Shown here in pieces: positions 50,769 to 58,986 of a DNA stretch of 64,000 nucleotides. Each line of letters starts with the position of its first letter. Within the stretch, counting starts at the first letter, position 1. The notes beneath the pieces were generated by a model. It did not search any database. It was not told the origin of the DNA and worked only from the letters and a program-made list of their open reading frames with translations. This DNA is from Novosphingobium beihaiense (lineage in GTDB: Bacteria > Pseudomonadota > Alphaproteobacteria > Sphingomonadales > Sphingomonadaceae). The stretch spans positions 124,001-188,000 of the forward strand of contig NZ_JALHLG010000011.1 in the NCBI RefSeq assembly GCF_022832375.1, given 5' to 3'. The position numbers and the translations under genes are program-made.

Positions 50769-51889
50769 GCCGGGAGCAGGCCCCGGCGAGCCAGGTTGGT
50801 AAAGAGTTCGCCGATGCCGAACGTCCAGGCCGGAGCCTCGGCCGAGGTCGTCACCCGGTTGACCAGCGTGCCCAGACGGGCGCTGGAGATGGTAACGGTA
50901 TCGCCGGGCTTGTGGGTGAAGCCGCGGCCGGGTTCGTCGCGATCCTGCGTGGGGGCGAACAGCGTGCCGCAGAACAGCGCGAAACCGTCCGGATACTGGT
51001 GCTCGCTCATCGTCTGGCGTAGCAGGTCTTCGGGGTCGCGGCTGATCTCGCGCATCGTGCTGTGCCCTTCGAGGACATAGCCGTCTTCGCCTTGGATGGT
51101 CATCGCCACGTCGGCGACGCGCACGTCGTCCATGGTGAAGCCGTCGTCGAACAGGCGGATGAACGGGCCCATCGAGCAGGAGGCGTTGTTGTCCTTGGCC
51201 TTGCCGAGCAGCAGAGCCGAGCGCCCTTCGAAGTCGCGCAAGTTGACATCGTTGCCCAGCGTTGCGCCCACGGCCTTGCCGTCGGGCCCGGCGATCATCA
51301 CCACTTCGGGTTCGGGATTGTTCCAGCCGGAATCGGAGCGCACGCCGATTGCCGCCTCATGCCCCACGGTGGCGAGCACCGGGCATTTGGTGAAGACTTC
51401 GGCATCGGGCCCGATCGCGACTTCGAGGTACTGCGACCACATGTCCTCGTCGATCAGCGCCTGCTTGAGCGCGTCAGCCTCGGGCGAGCCGGGGACAGTG
51501 CTGCGCACCGAGCCGCCCAGCACGCTTTCGATCTTGCCGCGCAGTTCGGCGGCCAGGGTGTGATCGCCGCGCGCGCGTTCCTCGATCACGCGTTCGAGCG
51601 CGGAAACCGCGAACGTCACGCCGCAGGCTTTCACGCACTGCAAGTCGATGGGGCTGAGCAGCTCCGCGCTTTCCAGCACTTCGATGCCGCCCATGCGCTC
51701 GCCGCCGGAGCGCACGCCGGAGGCGATGAGGGCGGACATGGTCGGGGCCACGCGCGTCATGTCGAACACGCTGCCATCGCGAATCAGAATGGGGGTGGGG
51801 CCTTCGCGCGTTTCGATACGGCCCAGGAAAATGCCGCTGCGCCAGTCTTCGGGAAGGCCACGATTCACGGCGGGATAATTTTTCGTCAC
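50765..51889 (-). CDS. xylX: 2-keto-3-deoxy-D-xylonate dehydratase-like, FAH superfamily
   Basis: A 374-residue fumarylacetoacetate hydrolase superfamily enzyme, the XylX type of Caulobacter, which makes alpha-ketoglutarate semialdehyde from 2-keto-3-deoxyxylonate. Landmarks: RIETREGPTPILIRDG, LLSPIDLQCVKACGVTFAVSA, the metal ligands in NNPEPEVVMIAG (Glu pair) and GNDVNLRDFEGRSALLLGKAKDN (Asp), and GFTHKPGDTVTISSARLGTL. It is clearly distinct from AraD1 at 22045 in length and sequence. It is the first gene of the minus-strand xylose operon, divergent from the xyloglucan operon across a LacI site 20 bases from its start. Confidence 0.87.
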   Translation of the reverse strand: MTKNYPAVNRGLPEDWRSGIFLGRIETREGPTPILIRDGSVFDMTRVAPTMSALIASGVRSGGERMGGIEVLESAELLSPIDLQCVKACGVTFAVSALERVIEERARGDHTLAAELRGKIESVLGGSVRSTVPGSPEADALKQALIDEDMWSQYLEVAIGPDAEVFTKCPVLATVGHEAAIGVRSDSGWNNPEPEVVMIAGPDGKAVGATLGNDVNLRDFEGRSALLLGKAKDNNASCSMGPFIRLFDDGFTMDDVRVADVAMTIQGEDGYVLEGHSTMREISRDPEDLLRQTMSEHQYPDGFALFCGTLFAPTQDRDEPGRGFTHKPGDTVTISSARLGTLVNRVTTSAEAPAWTFGIGELFTNLARRGLLPA

Positions 51890-51908
51890 TGCTATTCCCC
51901 TCCACAGG

Positions 51909-51922
51909 TGTTAGCGTTATCT
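51909..51922. promoter_or_regulatory. LacI-type operator (TGTTAGCGTTATCT) between xylX and GH74 operons
   Basis: Fourth of the five sites. It serves divergent operons for D-xylose catabolism (minus) and xyloglucan hydrolysis (plus). Confidence 0.7.
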
Positions 51923-52002
51923 ATGAAGAGCGACGCAGCGTCAAGGTGCGACTCCAAAAGTGCCTGTCGAGGACGTTGAAACTGCTGGAGAGAGGGAAGG
52001 CC

Positions 52003-54306
52003 GTGGCCATCTCAGGGGTTCATAAGGCGCCGTTATTGGCGCTCGCGATGCTGGCAGGGCTTGCCGGTGCGCCCCTGTGTGCCCGAGCGCCCTCGCAGGC
52101 TTCTGCCGCCTCCGAATCGATGCCGCCCAAACCGGTTTTGCAAAGCGTGGCTTATGACTGGCACAGCGTGCGCGTGGGCGGCGGCGGCTTCGCGCCCGGG
52201 GTGGTGTTCAGCCCGGTCGAGCCGGGGCTGGCATGGCTGCGCACCGACATGGGCGGCGCTTACCGCTGGGATGCGAAGGCCGGGCGCTGGCTGGCGCTGC
52301 AGGACGGCGTGTCCGAGGGCAGTTATATGGGGATCGAGAGCCTAGCCGCCGATCCCGTCGATCCCGGCACGGTCTATCTCGCCGCCGGGATGCACTGGTC
52401 GTTGCCCTCGGCGATCTTCCGCTCCACCGATTACGGCAGGACATGGCGGGTGACGCCGGTGCCGTTCCGCATGGGCGGCAACGAGAACGGGCGCGGGCTG
52501 GGCGAGCGGCTGGCGATCGATCCTTTCGATCATGACCGGCTGTTCTTCGGTTCGCGCCATCAGGGCCTGTGGACGAGCGCCGATGCCGGAGCCACATGGC
52601 ACAAGGCGGCCTCGTTCCCGCTCGCCGGGCTGGGCGTGCCCACCGATCCGCGCGCGACGCATGGCGGGCTCTCCTTCGTGGTCTTCGATCCGCAGGTGAA
52701 AGGCCGCCTGTTCGTGGGCAGCGCCGATCCGGGCACGCCGCCGCTGCTGCGCTCCGACGATGGCGGCCAGACGTGGCACGCGGTGCCGGGCGCGCCTGAC
52801 GATGGTCTGCTGCCGGTGAAAGCCGCAATCGGCAGCGACAGCGTGCTGACGGTGGCGTGGTGCGACGGCATCGGCCCCAACGGGATCACGCGCGGTGCGG
52901 TCTGGCGCTTCGATCCGGCGCGCGGGGCGTGGCGCGATGTCACGCCGCTCAAGGGCAAGGATGCGCCTGCGGGCGGTTACATGGGCGTTTCCGTGGCGGC
53001 GTCCGATCCGAAGACAATCGCCGTCAGCACCGTCGATCGCGGTTATCCGGTCGATACCGTCTGGCTCTCGCACGATGGCGGGGCGCATTGGGATGCGCTT
53101 TACAAGCGCTCGGTGCGCGACGTTTCGGCTACGCCCTTTCTCGATTTCGACGGCAAGGCCAATTTCGGCCACTGGATAGCCGGGCTAGCGATCGATCCGT
53201 TCGATGCCGATCATGCCGCCTATGTCACCGGCGCGACCGTTTATGCGACGCACGAGCTGGAACAGCCCGGCACTCTGCACTGGGCGCCGTGGACGCGCGG
53301 GATCGAGCAGACCGCGATCATCACGCTGACGAGCCCCACCGGCGGGGCGCATCTCGTTTCGGGCTTCGGCGATATCGCGGGGTTCCGGCATGGCGATCTC
53401 AAGGTTTCGCCGCCGCACATGCACCTCAACCCATTCCTTTCGAACACCAATACGCTCGACTATGCCGGGCGGGCGCCGCGGATGATGGTGAGGAGCGGCA
53501 GCGTGCATGCGCGGGTGGTGCCGGACACGTCGCTCGCCTGGTCTGCGGATGGCGGCAATTCGTGGACGCCGCTGCATGTGCCCGCAGGCACGCCGCACGC
53601 GGATGGCTCGCCGCTGCCCGAGCAGACCGGCGATGCCGCGATCACGGTGTCCGCCGATGGCCGGACGTTCCTTGCCGAAACCGATGTGCCCCGCTTCACG
53701 CGGGATCGGGGCGCGCACTGGCAAGTGGCCAAAGGCCTCCCGAGCCGGGTGCGGGTGACGGCGGACAAAGTGGACGCGCGGCGCTTTTACGCGATCGATT
53801 TCGCGAAAGGCCGGATCGTGCGCAGCGACGATGGCGGCGCGCATTTCCATGCCGTGGCGGGCAAGGGCCTGCCCGCGGACCTTTCGGCCGCCCATTTCAC
53901 CAACCGCGAAGCCCCCGCGCCGCTGCTGGCCGAACCGGGCCGGGCAGGCGCGTTGTGGCTCAATCTGGGCGGCGGGCTGTGGCACTCGGTGGATTTCGGG
54001 AAAAGCTGGGCCCGCACGGGTGAAACGATCTCGGTCGAGCGCTATGGTCTGGGCAAGGCCGCGCCGGGCCGCCGCGAACCGGCGCTCTACGCTCTGGGCG
54101 CGATCAACGGTCTGCGCGCCATCTGGCGCTCGGACGATGGTGGCGAGAGCTGGGTGCGGATCAACGACGATGCCCATCAATGGGGCATGCGCATCCGGGT
54201 GATCTCGGGCGATCCGCGCCGGTTCGGGCGGGTCTACATAGGAACCGACGGCAGGGGCATCGTCTATGGCGATCCCGTGAACACGCCGGTGAAGGGGGAA
54301 GAATGA
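52003..54306 (+). CDS. GH74 xyloglucanase-like enzyme, exported
   Basis: A 767-residue two-propeller enzyme expected to cut the xyloglucan backbone. The GTG at 52003 is preferred: GAGAGGGAAGG precedes it and the signal peptide (APLLALAMLAGLAGAPL) starts properly; an ATG at 51946 would add 19 odd residues and lies close to the operator. GH74 features: FAPGVVFSPVEPGLAWLRTDMGGAYRWD with the first catalytic Asp (about residue 74), FRSTDYGRTW, GENGRGLGERLAIDP, LLRSDDGGQTWHAVPG and many BNR/Asp-box-like repeats, GHWIAGLAIDPFD and the late WRSDDGGESWVRIND. First gene of GH74-GH35-GH31; coupled to GH35 by an ATGA overlap. Confidence 0.87.
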   Translation: MAISGVHKAPLLALAMLAGLAGAPLCARAPSQASAASESMPPKPVLQSVAYDWHSVRVGGGGFAPGVVFSPVEPGLAWLRTDMGGAYRWDAKAGRWLALQDGVSEGSYMGIESLAADPVDPGTVYLAAGMHWSLPSAIFRSTDYGRTWRVTPVPFRMGGNENGRGLGERLAIDPFDHDRLFFGSRHQGLWTSADAGATWHKAASFPLAGLGVPTDPRATHGGLSFVVFDPQVKGRLFVGSADPGTPPLLRSDDGGQTWHAVPGAPDDGLLPVKAAIGSDSVLTVAWCDGIGPNGITRGAVWRFDPARGAWRDVTPLKGKDAPAGGYMGVSVAASDPKTIAVSTVDRGYPVDTVWLSHDGGAHWDALYKRSVRDVSATPFLDFDGKANFGHWIAGLAIDPFDADHAAYVTGATVYATHELEQPGTLHWAPWTRGIEQTAIITLTSPTGGAHLVSGFGDIAGFRHGDLKVSPPHMHLNPFLSNTNTLDYAGRAPRMMVRSGSVHARVVPDTSLAWSADGGNSWTPLHVPAGTPHADGSPLPEQTGDAAITVSADGRTFLAETDVPRFTRDRGAHWQVAKGLPSRVRVTADKVDARRFYAIDFAKGRIVRSDDGGAHFHAVAGKGLPADLSAAHFTNREAPAPLLAEPGRAGALWLNLGGGLWHSVDFGKSWARTGETISVERYGLGKAAPGRREPALYALGAINGLRAIWRSDDGGESWVRINDDAHQWGMRIRVISGDPRRFGRVYIGTDGRGIVYGDPVNTPVKGEE

Positions 54307-55934
54307 GAAAGGCTGCATTTGTCACGACGCTGGCGCTGGCCGCCGGGCTGGCCCTGGCCGGTCAGGTGGTTTCCGCGCAGGCGCAAACGCCGCATCTGGA
54401 AAGCCGGGATGGCCGTCATGCGCTGATCGTCGACGGCGCGCCTTTTCTGATGCTGGGCGCGCAGGCGAACAATTCGAGCAATTATCCGGGCGAGCTGGAC
54501 AAGGTCTGGCCGGTGCTCGATGCGATCCATGCCAATACGCTGGAAATCCCGATCGCCTGGGAACAGGTCGAGCCGGTCGAGGGCCAGTTCGATTTCACCT
54601 ATCTTCAGGCGCTGCTCGACGGCGCGCGGGCGCATGGCAAGCGCGTGGTGCTGCTGTGGTTCGGCACCTGGAAGAACACCAGCCCGTCCTACACCCCCGC
54701 TTGGGTCAAGCTCGACAACGCGCGCTTCCCGCGCATGAAGGCGCCCGACGGTTCGGATCACTACGCGCTCACTCCGCTGGCGAAGACCACGCTGGCGGCG
54801 GACAGGCGCGCTTTCGTGAAAGTGATGGAATACCTGCGCGATCATGACCGGCAGAACACTGTGATCATGGTCCAGCCGGAAAACGAGACCGGCTCCTATC
54901 GCGTGCCGCGCGACTATTCAGCCGAGGGCAACCGCCTCTTCGCGCAACAGATCCCGGCGGCGCTGGCGGCGAAGACCGGCAAGCACGGCACCTGGCAGCA
55001 GGCCTTCGGCAAGCAGGCGCCGCGCGCGTTCAACACCTGGTATGTCGCCAGCTACGTCAATGCCGTGGCGAAAGCGGGCAAGGCGGTGAAGCCGCTGCCG
55101 ATGTATGTGAATGCCTCGCTCGCCGGGCCTTCCAATGTGCCCGATCCCACCGGCGTTGCCAGCGGCGGGCCGCAGTGGGACGTGCTCGATATCTGGAAGG
55201 CAGCTGCCCCCGATATCGATTTCGCCGCGCCCGATATCTACGATCGGGAAAGTGGCAACGTCATCCAGTACCTCGACAAGTACACCCGGCCCGACAATGC
55301 GCTGATGGTGCCCGAAATCGGCAATGCGAAGGAATTCGCGCGCTTCTTTTGGCCCACCATCGGGCGCGGCGGCATCGGTTTTTCGCCGTTCGGCATGGAT
55401 GACACCGGCTTCTTCAACTATCCGCTCGGCGCCCGCGCGCTGGACAAGGAGACGCTGCACGCCTTCGCGCTGCCCTATGGCACGCTGGCGCCGGTCATGC
55501 GCGACTGGGCGCGGATCGCCTACACGCATCCCACCTGGGGCGCGGCCAAGCCCGACGACGGTTCCAATCGCGAGACCGTGATGGGCAAGTGGAAGATTAC
55601 CGCGACATGGGGCCAGTGGCAGTTCGGGGAGAAGGACTGGACCTGGCTCCCCGCCGATCCGGCGCCATGGGCGAAGGAGCCGGTGGGCGGCCTGGCCGTG
55701 GCGCAGCTTTCGGACCATGAATACCTGGTGATGGGCGATCACGTGCGCGTGCGCTTCACGCCCGCGCATGGCGAGCCCAACGGCGTGATCGTCTCGGTCG
55801 AGGAAGGCACGTTCCGCGATGGCAAGTGGGTCAAGACCCGCGTGTGGAATGGCGATCAGACCGATTACGGGTTCAATCTCATAAACAAGCCGCAGGTGCT
55901 CAAAGTCACCACCGGTTTCTACGCAACCAAATGA
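54303..55934 (+). CDS. GH35 beta-galactosidase with DUF5597-type C-terminus (copy 1), exported
   Basis: A 543-residue enzyme to remove beta-galactose from xyloglucan side chains. Signal peptide VTTLALAAGLALAGQVVSAQA. TIM-barrel motifs: LGAQANNSSNYPGELDKVWP (residue 55), TLEIPIAWEQVEPVEGQFDF, LLWFGTWKNTSPSYTPAWVK, acid/base Glu in IMVQPENETGSYRV (about residue 193) and nucleophile Glu in LMVPEIGNAKEFARF (about 340). The C-terminal part (from about 400) with VAQLSDHEYLVMGDHVRV is the domain called DUF5597 in this group. ATGA-coupled to GH74. A paralogue lies at 60710. Confidence 0.86.
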   Translation: MRKAAFVTTLALAAGLALAGQVVSAQAQTPHLESRDGRHALIVDGAPFLMLGAQANNSSNYPGELDKVWPVLDAIHANTLEIPIAWEQVEPVEGQFDFTYLQALLDGARAHGKRVVLLWFGTWKNTSPSYTPAWVKLDNARFPRMKAPDGSDHYALTPLAKTTLAADRRAFVKVMEYLRDHDRQNTVIMVQPENETGSYRVPRDYSAEGNRLFAQQIPAALAAKTGKHGTWQQAFGKQAPRAFNTWYVASYVNAVAKAGKAVKPLPMYVNASLAGPSNVPDPTGVASGGPQWDVLDIWKAAAPDIDFAAPDIYDRESGNVIQYLDKYTRPDNALMVPEIGNAKEFARFFWPTIGRGGIGFSPFGMDDTGFFNYPLGARALDKETLHAFALPYGTLAPVMRDWARIAYTHPTWGAAKPDDGSNRETVMGKWKITATWGQWQFGEKDWTWLPADPAPWAKEPVGGLAVAQLSDHEYLVMGDHVRVRFTPAHGEPNGVIVSVEEGTFRDGKWVKTRVWNGDQTDYGFNLINKPQVLKVTTGFYATK

Positions 55935-55963
55935 ACGCACCTGAAGGGCAGGGGAATACGATT

Positions 55964-58852
55964 ATGAAGCATATCCGGATCGCGGTACTGCTGGCAGGCA
56001 GCGCGCTTTGCTCGGCGCCCGCCATCGCGGCAGAGGCCCACGTGGAAAAAGTGCCCGGCGGCGTGGTGGTCACGCCCGAAGGCGGCCCGGCGGACCGCGT
56101 CGAAGTGACGCTGCACGGCGATGGCATTTTCCACGTCACCGCCCATCCGCGCGGGCTGGAGGTTCCGGCGCCGAACGCAAGCCTGATGGCGCCCAATCCC
56201 CCGGCGGCGGGCGCCTATACCGTCAGCGAGCGCGGCGGCCATGTGACCGTGAAGGCAGCGAAGGCGACGGCGGATATCGATCTTGCCAGCGGCAAAGTCC
56301 GCTTCCTCGATCCCAGGGGCAAGGAACTGCTCGCGGAATCGGCGCCTACGGTGTTCACCCAGACGCAGGCGGACGGCAAGCCTTACGTCACCGTCTCGCA
56401 GCAGTTCAACCGGGGCACGGGCGAGGGGCTCTACGGCCTTGGCCAGCACCAGAACGCGCAGATGGACTACAACGGCGAGGACGTGCAGCTCGCCCAGCAC
56501 AATATGGACATTGGCCTGCCTTTCGTCGTCTCCACCAAGGGCTATGGCCTCTTGTGGGATAACGAGAGCATCACCCGCTTCGGCAATCCGAAGCCCTACG
56601 CGCTGGTCGGCGCCGAGGGCGGGATGAAAGTCACCAGCGACGGCAAGCCGGGCTTCAAGGCTGAATACTTCCTCGACGGCAAGCTGGCGGTCGCGCGGCA
56701 GGAAGCGAGCGTCGATTATCAGTACATCGCCGATCAGGCCAAGTGGCCCGAAGCGGCCAAGGCGAAGACGGTCGCCGCCAGCGAGGGCCAGAACACCGCC
56801 GGCAACGCGGTGCAGACGCAGACGGTGGTGTGGAACGGCGATGTGCATCCGGACAAGACCGGGGTGCACAAGTTCGAACTCTACGGCTCCAGCTATTACA
56901 AGGTCTATGCCGACGGGAAGCTGGTGCTCGACCGCTGGCGCCAGAACTGGAACCCCTGGTATGCCAATTTCGAGCTGCCGATGACGGCGGGCAAGCCAGT
57001 GCACATCCGCATCGAGTGGGAACCCAACGCGGGCTATATCGCGCTGCTGCACAACGATCCGCTGCCCAAGGCGGACCGCCATTCGGTGTGGTTCTCCAGC
57101 GATGTCGCGCGCGACAAGGATTACTGGTTCGTGCCCGGCAAGGACATGGACGGGGTGATCGCGGGCTACCGCAAGCTCACCGGCAAGGCCGAGATGATGC
57201 CCAAGTGGGTCTACGGCTTCTGGCAGTCGCGCCAGCGTTACGACACCAGCAAGGAGCTGCTGGACGTGCTGAGCGAGTACCGCAAGCTGCAGTACCCGAT
57301 CGACAATATCGTGCTCGACTGGCGCTACTGGACCGACGATAGCTGGGGCAGCCACAAGTTCGACGCCTCGCGCTTCCCCGATCCCAAGGCGATGGTCGAC
57401 AAGGTGCACGAAGACCATGCCGAGATCATGATTTCGGTCTGGCCCAAGTTCTATCCGACCACGGACAACTACAAGGAACTCGATGCCGCGGGCGCCGTCT
57501 ATCACGGCAATCTGGAGCAGGGGAACAAGGACTGGGTCGGCCCCGGCTATCTCAACACGTTCTATGATCCCTATTCGGCCAAGGGGCGCAAGATCTTCTG
57601 GCGCCAGATCCAGGACCGCCTCGGCGTGCTGGGCTTCGATGCCTGGTGGGCCGATGCCAGCGAGCCGGACATGCACTCCAACCTCTCGATCGCAAAGCGC
57701 ATCGACACCATGGGGCCGACGGCGATCGGCCCGGCGGCGGAGTTCTTCAATTCCTATCCGCTGATGAATGCCCGCTCGTTCTATGACGGCTGGCGTGCGT
57801 TCAAGCCGGACGTGCGCCCGTTCCTGCTGACCCGTTCGGGCTTCGGCGGTTTGCAGCGCTACAGCGCGGCGGTGTGGTCGGGCGATGTCGCCACGCGCTG
57901 GTACGATCTGCGCGCGCAGATCTCGGCGGGCGTGAACACTGCGATGTCGGGCCTGCCCAACTGGACGCATGACATCGGCGGCTTCTCGGTCGAACCGCGC
58001 TATACCGCCGATCATCCCGAGCCGCAGGATCTGGCCGAGTGGCGCGAGCTGAACTTGCGCTGGTTCCAGTTCGGTGCCTTCAGCCCGATCTTCCGCAGCC
58101 ATGGCGAAAAGCCCTGGCGCGAGATCTACGAGATTTCGCCCGAAGGCTCGCCGATGCGCGCCTCGATGGTGTGGTATGACAAGCTGCGCTACCGCCTGAT
58201 GCCCTATATCTACACGCTCGGCGCCGATACCTACATGAAGGACGGCTCGATCATGCGCGGTCTGGTGATGGACTTCCCGGAAGACGCCAAAGCCCGCACG
58301 ATCAATGACGAGTACCTGTTCGGCAAGGCGTTCCTGGTGGCGCCGGTCACGGCCTGGAAGGCGCGCGAGCGCGAGGTCTATTTCCCCGGCAAGGACGTGA
58401 CCTGGTACGATTTCGAAAGCGGCAAGACCTACAAGGGCGGCGCCAGTGCCACGGTTCCCGCGCCTGCCGAGCGGATGCCGCTGTTCGTGCGGGCCGGCTC
58501 GATCGTGCCGATGGGCCCGGTCATGCAGTATACCGACGAAAAGCCCGATGCGCCGGTCACGCTGGTGATCTACACCGGCGCGGACGGGGCCTTCTCGCTC
58601 TACAACGACGATGGCCGCTCCGAGCGGTACAAGACCGGCGCGTGGAGCCGCATGCCGGTGCGTTATGACGATGCCACGGGCACGGTCACGCTCGGCGCGC
58701 GCGAAGGCAAGGGCTATGCCGGAATGCCGAAGAGCCGCTCGGTGCGGATCAAGTGGATTGCCGCTGGCGAAAGCGTGGCCGAGCATACCACGGCCGACGC
58801 CGAAGTGGTCTGGAATGGCAAAGCACTGCGGGTGAAGCGTCCGCAGCGCTGA
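55964..58852 (+). CDS. GH31 alpha-xylosidase with PA14-like insert, exported
   Basis: A 962-residue retaining glycosidase that should remove alpha-1,6-xylose from xyloglucan oligosaccharides. ATG 55964 follows AGGGGA with an 8-base spacer; an ATG at 55931 overlaps the GH35 stop but has a worse site. Signal peptide AVLLAGSALCSAPAIAA. After the N-terminal beta-sandwich (GLYGLGQHQNAQMDYNGED) an insert at about 230-360 (WNGDVHPDKTGVHKFELYGS, YKVYADGKLVLDRWRQN) looks like a PA14 domain, as in Cellvibrio Xyl31A. Barrel motifs: NIVLDWRYWTDDSWGSHKFD, nucleophile Asp in FDAWWADASEPDMHSN, acid Asp in VWSGDVATRW, FSPIFRSHG. Last gene of the operon, followed by a hairpin. Confidence 0.9.
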   Translation: MKHIRIAVLLAGSALCSAPAIAAEAHVEKVPGGVVVTPEGGPADRVEVTLHGDGIFHVTAHPRGLEVPAPNASLMAPNPPAAGAYTVSERGGHVTVKAAKATADIDLASGKVRFLDPRGKELLAESAPTVFTQTQADGKPYVTVSQQFNRGTGEGLYGLGQHQNAQMDYNGEDVQLAQHNMDIGLPFVVSTKGYGLLWDNESITRFGNPKPYALVGAEGGMKVTSDGKPGFKAEYFLDGKLAVARQEASVDYQYIADQAKWPEAAKAKTVAASEGQNTAGNAVQTQTVVWNGDVHPDKTGVHKFELYGSSYYKVYADGKLVLDRWRQNWNPWYANFELPMTAGKPVHIRIEWEPNAGYIALLHNDPLPKADRHSVWFSSDVARDKDYWFVPGKDMDGVIAGYRKLTGKAEMMPKWVYGFWQSRQRYDTSKELLDVLSEYRKLQYPIDNIVLDWRYWTDDSWGSHKFDASRFPDPKAMVDKVHEDHAEIMISVWPKFYPTTDNYKELDAAGAVYHGNLEQGNKDWVGPGYLNTFYDPYSAKGRKIFWRQIQDRLGVLGFDAWWADASEPDMHSNLSIAKRIDTMGPTAIGPAAEFFNSYPLMNARSFYDGWRAFKPDVRPFLLTRSGFGGLQRYSAAVWSGDVATRWYDLRAQISAGVNTAMSGLPNWTHDIGGFSVEPRYTADHPEPQDLAEWRELNLRWFQFGAFSPIFRSHGEKPWREIYEISPEGSPMRASMVWYDKLRYRLMPYIYTLGADTYMKDGSIMRGLVMDFPEDAKARTINDEYLFGKAFLVAPVTAWKAREREVYFPGKDVTWYDFESGKTYKGGASATVPAPAERMPLFVRAGSIVPMGPVMQYTDEKPDAPVTLVIYTGADGAFSLYNDDGRSERYKTGAWSRMPVRYDDATGTVTLGAREGKGYAGMPKSRSVRIKWIAAGESVAEHTTADAEVVWNGKALRVKRPQR

Positions 58853-58857
58853 GCGGA

Positions 58858-58902
58858 CTGGCCTGCCCTGCCGCCTCCTCCTCCTAAGGCAGGGCAGGCC
58901 AG
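58858..58902. terminator. Long perfect hairpin after GH31
   Basis: CTGGCCTGCCCTGCC pairs with GGCAGGGCAGGCCAG over 15 bp. The following bases are TCAAACTTATGG, so there is no proper U-run; termination efficiency is uncertain. The next LacI site begins 9 bases further. Confidence 0.6.
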
Positions 58903-58911
58903 TCAAACTTA

Positions 58912-58925
58912 TGGTAGCGCTATCT
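58912..58925. promoter_or_regulatory. LacI-type operator (TGGTAGCGCTATCT) before GH29
   Basis: Fifth site, 61 bases before the GH29 start codon; indicates a separate regulated promoter for the GH29-GH35 pair. Confidence 0.75.
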
Positions 58926-58986
58926 ATGGGGCAGCGGCGGGTTTCCGCCGTATTGCGGAGACAGTGCGAATATCCCGGGAGAGACT

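Noticed and set aside
55919..58906. 995-codon open frame opposite GH31
   Set aside because: Mirror of GC3 bias in the GH31 gene; translation is repetitive R/G/A/H/V.
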